A DNA stretch of 64,000 nt from Thermococcus sibiricus MM 739 (GTDB taxonomy: Archaea > Methanobacteriota_B > Thermococci > Thermococcales > Thermococcaceae). A program made the translations under genes and the position numbers. The notes below the pieces were generated by a model that had not been told where the DNA came from, searched no databases, and saw only the letters and a program-made list of their open reading frames with translations. The stretch is from positions 1,232,276 to 1,296,275 of the forward strand of contig NC_012883.1 of NCBI RefSeq assembly GCF_000022545.1. The letters run 5' to 3'. Positions 52,623-59,572 of the stretch are shown one piece after another. The stretch's first letter is position 1; every line of letters begins with the position of its first letter.

Positions 52623-52959
52623 ATTTGGAAGAATAATTATAAACGGACAGAAATATAAGCATGATATCGTTATTTATCCCTCCGGAAAGATTGAAAAGCG
52701 CAAAAAATGGCTTTCAAAAAAGAAGCATGGGACAAGCCACAAACTTGATCCAGATGAACTTAGAGAATACCTAAAAGAAGATTTTGACGTTCTTTTAGTA
52801 GGCACCGGCATTTATGGCCTTCTTTCTCTCCTAAGCGAGAGTAAGGCACTAGTAAGAGACAAAGAAATCCTCGAAAAGCCTACGAAAGAGGCTGCCGAGC
52901 TTTTCAACGAACTTAAAAGCAAAAAGAGAGTTCTTGCGATTTTTCACATCACTTGTTAG
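52606..52959 (+). CDS. Mth938-like domain protein
   Basis: A 117-residue protein with IEFGRIIINGQKYKHDIVIYP at the start (split here), LLVGTGIYGLLSL near 65-77 and the NELKSKKRVLAIFHITC end. These are the features of the Mth938/DUF498 fold. Its function is unknown in archaea, and the eukaryotic relative is a mitochondrial respiratory complex I assembly factor. It overlaps the Nudix gene and faces the ABC permease gene with a 4-base 3' overlap. Confidence 0.82.
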   Translation: MIEGIEFGRIIINGQKYKHDIVIYPSGKIEKRKKWLSKKKHGTSHKLDPDELREYLKEDFDVLLVGTGIYGLLSLLSESKALVRDKEILEKPTKEAAELFNELKSKKRVLAIFHITC

Positions 52960-54431
52960 TGTTTTTTTGCCATAATAAACAAGATAAAAAGTATTCCCAA
53001 CGCAATCCCCTGACTTACAAAGAGGTGTTTTAACCCAAACACAAGAGGGGCTGCAATAAGTGCAAAAACAATCCCCACAATTATTATCATAAAAATCATG
53101 TACAGCCAACTAAGCTCTGGTATACCTATATCCTCCCCGGTGTAACGGAAAAGATAAAGCATTGTTATGGATGCTGAGATCAGAGGAAGCATGAAAGCAT
53201 AAGGTAACAACAAAAGAGAATCAACATCATAACGTGCCCCAAAAATCACAATTAAAACTCCAATCGTTATTGGAACTATCGTCATGGAAAGTATTTTTGA
53301 TAGCATGAACTCTCTTTTCCTTATTGGAAGTGTTTTTAAGAGCTCAAGAACATTTCCTTCAACTTTTAAGACTGCATCTGCCCCAGCAACTGAAAAAAGG
53401 CCTATCATGAACAAAACTACCAAAACATTAAGCAGTGAAAGTTGACCCTTTCTAAAAGCATCTACGATCGTCGGAAGAACCATATAGAGGGGAATTAGAA
53501 ATGCAACCAGCATAGCCGGTTTTCTAACAAACATCCGAAAGTCCTTCAAGGTAAGAGCAAGGAGTTTATTTGTAATCTTTGCTTTAAACTTAGAAACGAA
53601 AATCTTCTCCGAAACCACTGGAGGTTCAAGTATTTTCTTCCAAACCGCTCTTAAAGTTAAATAATAAACCGGTGCAATTATAGCAACGTATACCATTAAC
53701 AACCCTGCACTTCTAGAAGGTTCAAAAATCGATGCTACAGAAAAGGGATAAGCAATGAAATACTTTCCAATGATCCTTGCAACTTCTTCTGAATGCTCCC
53801 TTATGTAGTACTGAAGGTAATTCATCGCCATGAACATTCCAATAAACAATAGGAAAAATACTGCTTTGACTAGACTCTTTAACGTATGCCCTTTTCCGGC
53901 TCTCTGGTGAACCTTAAGAGCAAAAAAATTCACTATAACAAGTCCCAGCGCATGGCCCAAAAACAGGCCTATGAAAACCCATAAAAGGGCCAGTGTACCT
54001 TCAAGTGGATATTTTGCCATTATAACGAATACACTTGGTAGAATTACTCCCAAAGCAGGTGATATCTCAAGAAATAAAAGTCCACTGAGGTACTTGGAAC
54101 CCAATCTTATAGGCAAAGCCTCCAGAGGTTTAAAGAGGCCTATGGAAAGCACATAAGAAGCTTGAATTGCAGTTACATACATCGCAAAGACAAACGGAAG
54201 AAGGGCTAGAGAAACCATTAAAGATGCTAAAACAAGCCTATCATTTGTGAAAACAAATGTGGATGCCATCAAAAGGCCGAATGGAATAAATCCGAATGTT
54301 TGTACTCCCAAACCTCTTTTTAGGCTCATGGCGTTTTTAATAGCCTTTTTAAATTGTTTTTCATCATTCACAACTAGAGGGTTCCGTTTGGCAATTTGAT
54401 AATGAAGCTCGCGATAGAGAATCCTAATCAT
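52956..54431 (-). CDS. ABC-2 type transporter permease
   Basis: A 491-residue protein with about twelve hydrophobic segments and long loops. It has the typical coupling stretch LELLKTLPIRKREFMLSK in the middle of the second half (about residues 366-383). The first half has the equivalent KPLEALPIRLG segment. It is an exporter permease fused of two ABC-2 units. It starts at ATG 54431 (frame from 54440 GTG lies in the GGTGGG ribosome binding site) and follows the ATPase gene closely. Substrate unknown. Confidence 0.82.
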   Translation of the reverse strand: MIRILYRELHYQIAKRNPLVVNDEKQFKKAIKNAMSLKRGLGVQTFGFIPFGLLMASTFVFTNDRLVLASLMVSLALLPFVFAMYVTAIQASYVLSIGLFKPLEALPIRLGSKYLSGLLFLEISPALGVILPSVFVIMAKYPLEGTLALLWVFIGLFLGHALGLVIVNFFALKVHQRAGKGHTLKSLVKAVFFLLFIGMFMAMNYLQYYIREHSEEVARIIGKYFIAYPFSVASIFEPSRSAGLLMVYVAIIAPVYYLTLRAVWKKILEPPVVSEKIFVSKFKAKITNKLLALTLKDFRMFVRKPAMLVAFLIPLYMVLPTIVDAFRKGQLSLLNVLVVLFMIGLFSVAGADAVLKVEGNVLELLKTLPIRKREFMLSKILSMTIVPITIGVLIVIFGARYDVDSLLLLPYAFMLPLISASITMLYLFRYTGEDIGIPELSWLYMIFMIIIVGIVFALIAAPLVFGLKHLFVSQGIALGILFILFIMAKKH

Positions 54432-54440
54432 CAGACCCAC

Positions 54441-55202
54441 CTAAAGTGTACCTTTTAAGGCCTGTACAATGTTGTAAACTTCATCCTTACTCTCAGTTAG
54501 CTTAAGGAAAATATCCTCAAGATTTTCCTCATGGGCCCTTTCTTTTAGCTCCTCCATGGTGCCCTCTACTATAATCTCCCCTTTATATATGAGTCCAATT
54601 CTGTCGCATATCATCTCTGCCAAAGGGAGAATATGAGTTGAGAAAATTATGCTCCTACCCTCTTTCTTAAATTCCAGTAACAATTCCCGTAAAATTCGAG
54701 CGCTTTTAGGATCAAGGCCATTCATGGCCTCATCCAAAATTAAAACCTGCGGATCATGGAGCAAGGCAGATATAAGGGAAACCTTCTGTTGGGTCCCAAA
54801 ACTCAGTGTCCCTATAAACTGATCCAGATATTCTTCAATACCAAAAGCTTCAACAAATTGACTTACTCTCTCTTCAAGTTCCTCTTTGGGGATCCCTCTA
54901 ACACTCCCTATGAAATTAAAAAACTCCCCTGGAGTCAGGCTTTCATATAACACTGGTATCTCAGGAACATACCCTACCATTTCTTTAACTTTTATTGAGT
55001 CTCTTGTGGGATCAACACCATCTACCAGAACTTGACCAGACGTAGGCCGCACTATTCCCACTAAAATTTTCATAGTAGTAGATTTTCCACTTCCATTTGG
55101 GCCTAATAATCCATAAATCTCCCCATTATTGACTCTAAAACCAATACCATTAAGTACAATTTTCTCTCCAAACTTTTTTAGAAGTCTCTCCACCTCAATC
55201 AT
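54441..55202 (-). CDS. ABC transporter ATP-binding protein
   Basis: The 253-residue ATPase has Walker A GPNGSGKST near residue 35, signature LSFGTQQKVS near 130 and Walker B VLILDEAMNGLD near 152-163. STHILPLAEM follows with the switch histidine. Its stop is 10 bp before the permease start. The start ATG at 55202 has no strong ribosome binding site; the upstream sequence has a TATA-like TTATAAGTGG near 55236-55245. It is probably an exporter pair of unknown substrate, separate from the NatAB-like pair at 9.3-11.4 kb. Confidence 0.9.
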   Translation of the reverse strand: MIEVERLLKKFGEKIVLNGIGFRVNNGEIYGLLGPNGSGKSTTMKILVGIVRPTSGQVLVDGVDPTRDSIKVKEMVGYVPEIPVLYESLTPGEFFNFIGSVRGIPKEELEERVSQFVEAFGIEEYLDQFIGTLSFGTQQKVSLISALLHDPQVLILDEAMNGLDPKSARILRELLLEFKKEGRSIIFSTHILPLAEMICDRIGLIYKGEIIVEGTMEELKERAHEENLEDIFLKLTESKDEVYNIVQALKGTL

Positions 55203-55324
55203 ATTATTACACCTTGTTAAGAAAGAAATACTTCCACTTATAAAGTTTTTGAAGGAGATCTGTAGACCATTTTAAAAGAAAAATTTTGGAAAAAAATATA
55301 ACCCCCAAAGAGAAACGGGATAAC

Positions 55325-56839
55325 ATGAAAATACTTCTTGTTACTGGAAGGGTAGCAGAGCCAATCGTGCGAAAATATGGAAAAGGGTGCGATGTTTTTG
55401 TGTGCCCTATTAGTGTTGCAGCCTTTTTAACTCCTAAAATGATAGCAAATTACCTAATAAAGGGCAACATAAAAGGTTATGACCTAATTTTGATCCCAGG
55501 GCTTGTTAGAGGGTCTACCGAAGAAATTGAAGAAGCTACAGGTATACCAACATTCAAGGGGCCCAAATACGCTCATGACATCCCCCAAACTCTTGAGGCC
55601 ATTAAAAATGGGTTTAAACTAAGCAAAAAGGTTCCTGCAGATGAGCTCTTTCAGATGAATGCCCTAAAGAAAGTCGAAGATATCAGAAACAAGACAAAGA
55701 ACAAGAATTACATTGAAAATGCCCTTAAAAAACCATATAACCTTCTAATTGGAAACCTGCCTGTTGGGTTTGACTTCCCCCAAAGAATAGTGGCAGAAAT
55801 TGTTGATGCTCCAAAGCTTAGCGTGGAAGAAATTGTAAACAAGGCCCTTTATTATCTCAAAAGCGGTGCAGATGTAATTGACATAGGAATGATAAGTGGG
55901 GAAGAAAACCTTGATTTCATTGATTTACTCCCTGAAATAAGGGAAAAAATAAAAGAGAATGGCTTTGATGTCCCGATTAGCTTTGATTCCTTGAATGAAA
56001 AAGAACTTGAAAGGGTCTCAGAACATGCGGACCTATTGCTAAGTATTGATGGGAGCAACCTTGAGAAACTTGTTACAAAGACTCCGGTAGTTTTGATTCC
56101 CACAAACCAAAAGACCGGGTATTTCCCCCAAAAACCTGAAAATAGAGTTAAATTCCTGGAAAAGCTCAAAGAAAATGCTATCCAGCTCGGCTATAAAAAT
56201 ATTATTCTGGATTTGATCTTAGAGCACGTGCCATACTTAGGCCGCTCTATTTCGGCTTTTCAACTTTACCGTGAGAGAAATCCAAATGACGTTCTTTTAG
56301 CAGGAGTAGGAAATGTCGTAGAGATGATAGATGCTGATAGTGTTGGAATTAATTCCCTTCTAGCTGGAATCACTGGTGAGCTCAAGGTATCCTTGCTTTT
56401 AACCACCGAAGTAAGCCCAAAATGCCAAGGCAGTGTTAAAGAGCTAAGACGGGCCATAGATATGATGCTCTTCAATATTCCTAAAGATCTGGGCTTTGAC
56501 CTGCTCATCCTCAAAGAGAAAAAGCGTGAAGAGATCACATATGAAATAAACTCTCCCATCCTGGAAGCTAAGCAACGAGAGATTAAGCTAGAGGATATTT
56601 ATTTCCGCATTTTCATTAAAGAAGGTAAAATATGGGTTATAGCACACAGAGGTACAAAACAGGTGTTGACAATGGTAGGGGAAAATCCAGATGCAATAAT
56701 TGATACGATTCTTGAGCACTTTGAGATTTCCCCACGGCATGCTTTTTACCTAGGAAGAGAACTGGAAAAAGCAAAAACGGCCCTCAAACTAAAACGAAGG
56801 TATCTACAGGAAGGTGAACTCTTTAAAGACTTTTACTAA
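55325..56839 (+). CDS. Dihydropteroate synthase-related protein
   Basis: A 504-residue archaeal protein whose centre has the pterin-binding TIM barrel. Signs are GADVIDIGMISGEEN near 179-193, VPISFDSLNEKELE near 217-230, SIDGSNLEKL and the later GVGNVVEMIDAD near 328-339. The N-terminal 150 residues and C-terminal 120 residues are additional domains found in archaeal homologues. It may act in the pathway to modified folates (tetrahydromethanopterin-like), but activity is unproven. ATG 55325 is chosen; the frame from 55286 overlaps promoter-like sequence. Confidence 0.78.
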   Translation: MKILLVTGRVAEPIVRKYGKGCDVFVCPISVAAFLTPKMIANYLIKGNIKGYDLILIPGLVRGSTEEIEEATGIPTFKGPKYAHDIPQTLEAIKNGFKLSKKVPADELFQMNALKKVEDIRNKTKNKNYIENALKKPYNLLIGNLPVGFDFPQRIVAEIVDAPKLSVEEIVNKALYYLKSGADVIDIGMISGEENLDFIDLLPEIREKIKENGFDVPISFDSLNEKELERVSEHADLLLSIDGSNLEKLVTKTPVVLIPTNQKTGYFPQKPENRVKFLEKLKENAIQLGYKNIILDLILEHVPYLGRSISAFQLYRERNPNDVLLAGVGNVVEMIDADSVGINSLLAGITGELKVSLLLTTEVSPKCQGSVKELRRAIDMMLFNIPKDLGFDLLILKEKKREEITYEINSPILEAKQREIKLEDIYFRIFIKEGKIWVIAHRGTKQVLTMVGENPDAIIDTILEHFEISPRHAFYLGRELEKAKTALKLKRRYLQEGELFKDFY

Positions 56840-56868
56840 GAATTCAGGAGTCGAAATGCTCAGTACTC

Positions 56869-57165
56869 TCAATCCACATTCTCCTCAAAGAGATGAATTT
56901 CGGGTTTTCTGAACTTTTCTTCAAGCTCCGCTCTTTTAGTTCTTATCAGTTCAAGAAGGCCCTGAATATCCTGGTTTTGTGGATATTTTTTTCGAAGGCT
57001 CACTAACATCCCCTCAAGAAAGCCTAAAATTGCTACATTTACAAAGTCTTCTCCTTTTTTAGTCGAAAGTTCTCTTTGAAGGATTATAAAGGAGTCTATG
57101 GTTCTCAGAAGATCTTTCTCCCCAAGTTTTTCACATAGAGCTTTAACTTTTTCAGCTTCTTCCAT
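56869..57165 (-). CDS. Small helical hypothetical protein
   Basis: This 98-residue helical protein begins MEEAEKVKALCEKLGEKDLL and has ILGFLEGMLVSLRKKYPQNQD in the centre, ending EIHLFEENVD. It has no known motif. The start ATG at 57165 follows GGTGATAAGTC and lies 6 bp after the TatD stop, so it is probably cotranscribed with TatD. Confidence 0.6.
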   Translation of the reverse strand: MEEAEKVKALCEKLGEKDLLRTIDSFIILQRELSTKKGEDFVNVAILGFLEGMLVSLRKKYPQNQDIQGLLELIRTKRAELEEKFRKPEIHLFEENVD

Positions 57166-57171
57166 GACTTA

Positions 57172-57933
57172 TCACCTCAAATCTATCCCAAAGAACATTA
57201 AAGTGTTTTTATCTGTTACACTTTCCACCTCTTCAACCCCCACACCTTTTATCGCTGCTATTTTTTCAACAGCCACTCTAACATAAGTAGGCTTGTTCTT
57301 TTCACCTTTAAACGGACTCATGTATGGGGCATCTGTCTCCACAAGAATATTCTCGATATCAAGAACCTTTGCAACAGTTTCAACTTCAGGAATGAACGTT
57401 ACACCAGTATTTATCCCGACTAAGTGAGAATTTTCGACAATTTCTTTCGCAGTTTCCACATCCCCACTATAAGAATGAAAATATGCCACAAGGCCCTTTC
57501 TTTGAACCATTTCAAAAGCTTCTCTTTCTGCATCCCTAGCATGTATAACTACTGGTAAATTAAGATCCTCTGCAAGGGTTAAAAAATGGTCAAATATTGC
57601 CTTTTGATTTTCTCTTTCCTTTTCAGTCCCAGCATAGTAATAATCAAGGCCTATTTCACCGATAGCCACTATTTCATCCTTTTTGGCCCAAATAAACTCT
57701 TCCACCTTCTTAACCCTTTCCCAGTTACCCCTTTTCGCTTCGTTAGGCGCAAATCCTAAGGTAGGGAATATAAAGCCAAAATAGGGCTCCAGAAGTTCCC
57801 AGCTTTTCCATACACGGAACTTTCTATACTCTGTTATAGAATCCACTATCGCTTTCAGTTCTTTTTTACTCTCCTCTACAATAAGAGGAACATTTTTCTT
57901 AAACATCTCTACATGTGCGTGAGCATCTATCAT
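57172..57933 (-). CDS. TatD-family metal-dependent hydrolase
   Basis: A 253-residue TIM-barrel hydrolase. The N-terminal metal motif is IDAHAHVEMF, with GEIGLDYYYAG near residue 94, VVIHARDAEREAF near 129, YFHSYSGD near 150 and LVETDAPYMSPF near 197-208. TatD proteins act as metal-dependent DNases or phosphoesterases. ATG 57933 is preferred because GGAGGG lies upstream; the longer frame from 57954 has no support. It leads a pair with the small helical gene. Confidence 0.9.
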   Translation of the reverse strand: MIDAHAHVEMFKKNVPLIVEESKKELKAIVDSITEYRKFRVWKSWELLEPYFGFIFPTLGFAPNEAKRGNWERVKKVEEFIWAKKDEIVAIGEIGLDYYYAGTEKERENQKAIFDHFLTLAEDLNLPVVIHARDAEREAFEMVQRKGLVAYFHSYSGDVETAKEIVENSHLVGINTGVTFIPEVETVAKVLDIENILVETDAPYMSPFKGEKNKPTYVRVAVEKIAAIKGVGVEEVESVTDKNTLMFFGIDLR

Positions 57934-58005
57934 CTTTTGCCCTCCTAACGCCATAGGCTAACTCATAGAAAAGTTTTTCTATTTAACTACACTAACAAAT
58001 AAAGG

Positions 58006-58269
58006 TTAGAATTTGAATTCGTCTCCTAAACCTCTCTTTTTCCATACCACTTTTCCATCTTTCTTTATAACAGCTAAAATCCTATGATAGGGAATTTGTG
58101 TATCTTCAATGAAAAAATAACCGTGGCCGAGGGTTATCATTTTCACCGGTATCTTTTTTATGTTGCCATAAGTCCCTCTATGCTCAATGACGATGTAATA
58201 ATCCTCTTCATTTTCTCGTGCATCATATTTAATTTTGGATAATACTTCCTTCACGAAACCTTTTCTCAC
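58006..58269 (-). CDS. DUF504/MJ1316 family protein
   Basis: An 87-residue protein with YYIVIEHRGTYG near 24-35, KKIPVKMITLGHGYFFIED near 39-57 and IPYHRILAVIKKDG near 60-73. These match the MJ1316 RNA cyclic group end recognition domain (formerly DUF504). Eukaryotic relatives recognise 2',3'-cyclic phosphate ends, which suggests an RNA-end role. The GTG start at 58269 overlaps the upstream hydrolase stop by 4 bases. No ligase is adjacent. Confidence 0.88.
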   Translation of the reverse strand: MRKGFVKEVLSKIKYDARENEEDYYIVIEHRGTYGNIKKIPVKMITLGHGYFFIEDTQIPYHRILAVIKKDGKVVWKKRGLGDEFKF

Positions 58270-58955
58270 CTAAGAGCCCCCAATACTTTTTTAATTACTT
58301 CCAAGTTTTCATGCCATTTCATTATAACCTTGCCATGACCAGATAAAGCCACATCAACTTCAAAAGTGCTTAGTACATTTATGGAATTTATTAACTCCTC
58401 AAAGTTGCCCGTTGGTAAATCAGTTCTCCCCACTGTTCGGTTAAATACTGTGTCTCCTGTAAAGAGAATTCTCTCCTCAGGCTCATAGAGACAAATACTC
58501 CCAGCAGTATGACCAGGAGTGTGGATAACCTTAAGTTTTTTCCTCCCTATCTGGAGTTTATCACCGTCTTCTAATTTTAACTCAACTGTCTGGGGCTCAA
58601 AACGCCTTCCATAGGCATAAGAAAGAACCACGTAATCATCTCCTTTCTCTAGAACATCTGCAGCAATTCTATGAGATGCAAAAATAACACTAACACCCAT
58701 CTTTTCGAGGAATTCTTTAAATCTTTTATTTCCCCCAACATGATCAAAGTGCTCGTGAGTGTTAAGGATAGTAACTTTTTCAAGGCCTTCAAGATAATTC
58801 TCCCTCTCAAGTATCTCAAAATACCTATGCCAATAAACTCCAGTACCCGTATCCACAATAAGACCCTCATTTTCATCCCGAAAGAGGTAAATATTTGAAT
58901 CGTATCCTATGCCTGTAAGCATGAGAGTATTAGGGGGTATCTCTATAGGAATCAT
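58266..58955 (-). CDS. Metallo-beta-lactamase-fold hydrolase
   Basis: A 229-residue MBL-fold protein with NTHEHFDHVGG near 69-79 (motif HxHxDH), HTPGHTAGS near 143-151 and FTGDTVFNRTVGRTDLP near 163-179. The small size resembles glyoxalase II-like enzymes. The substrate is unknown; thioesters are common for the family. ATG 58955 is supported by GAGGTGAAG; the TTG at 58979 overlaps the sRNA-like sequence. Its stop overlaps the DUF504 start, so they are co-translated. Confidence 0.87.
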   Translation of the reverse strand: MIPIEIPPNTLMLTGIGYDSNIYLFRDENEGLIVDTGTGVYWHRYFEILERENYLEGLEKVTILNTHEHFDHVGGNKRFKEFLEKMGVSVIFASHRIAADVLEKGDDYVVLSYAYGRRFEPQTVELKLEDGDKLQIGRKKLKVIHTPGHTAGSICLYEPEERILFTGDTVFNRTVGRTDLPTGNFEELINSINVLSTFEVDVALSGHGKVIMKWHENLEVIKKVLGALR

Positions 58956-58972
58956 GTTCTTCACCTCAAAAA

Positions 58973-59041
58973 GGCTCAAGGGGGGACCGCATCCTCATCC
59001 GAGGGTTTGTCCCGTCAGGAGGGATGAATCTCTTCATCGCC
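58973..59041 (-). ncRNA. Probable C/D box sRNA
   Basis: On the minus strand, GGC and box C ATGAAGA (59037-59031) are followed by a 12-nt guide and D' CTGA. A longer spacer of about 16 nt leads to C' ATGAGGA, a 12-nt guide, and a D-like TTGA closed by GCC (58975-58973). The shape GGC-GATGA ... TGA-GCC and the 12-nt guides match the two other sRNAs. The D box is TTGA rather than CTGA, and the D'-C' spacer is unusually long, so it may be a variant or partly decayed. Targets unknown. Confidence 0.5.
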
Positions 59042-59572
59042 TGGGAGTTGGGAATGTCTCCTTTAACTAAATATTCCAATTTCAAATGAGTTTTACCATC
59101 GATCATTTCAATATTTCATCTGCCTATTTATAACAATTAACCATTAATTTATCCTCACACATATCCATCATGCAATATTGCTACCAACCATTTATTTTTT
59201 ACTACTACTTTTTCGTCGGGCTCAAGGTGCCTCCTCACAGATTTTGAAAGCTTAGGGTTTTCCATAACATTCATATTTTTACACATACTTCTCTTCGGGG
59301 TTTGTCTTATATTACTCTTTCCATGCTCTATAGCATCATCGGATAGCCATAGCGAACGTTGAGACTCTGGAAGAGGTGAGCTCCCACATTATCATGATGG
59401 AAAATTTTAGTGATATCTTCTTCTCGAAGTACGTGACAAAAGCACAAATTACCTTTTCTATCTGATTTATATTTATGCCTTATTTTAGTCAAGTTTTTTT
59501 AGTCAGAATATAAACCGAAATTTTTAAATAAAATAATGACTAATCTTGCAAAATTAAAGGAGGTTTTACGTC
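59042..59572. other. Intergenic region before the surface-protein locus
   Basis: About 530 bp. It holds a promoter-like TATA stretch (ATTTTTAAATAAAA near 59520-59533) for the surface gene and a weak minus-strand frame at 59155-59265. The rest is AT-rich without a repeat or RNA that I can support. Confidence 0.5.
59155..59265 (-). pseudogene. Degenerate small ORF
   Basis: On the minus strand an open frame from about 59385 reaches a stop at 59155. From ATG 59265 it reads MENPKLSKSVRRHLEPDEK and then VVVKNKWLVAILHDGYV. The phrase LEPDEKVV is similar to the start of some PH-like domains. It lacks a ribosome binding site, so I list it as a possible relic only. Confidence 0.2.
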
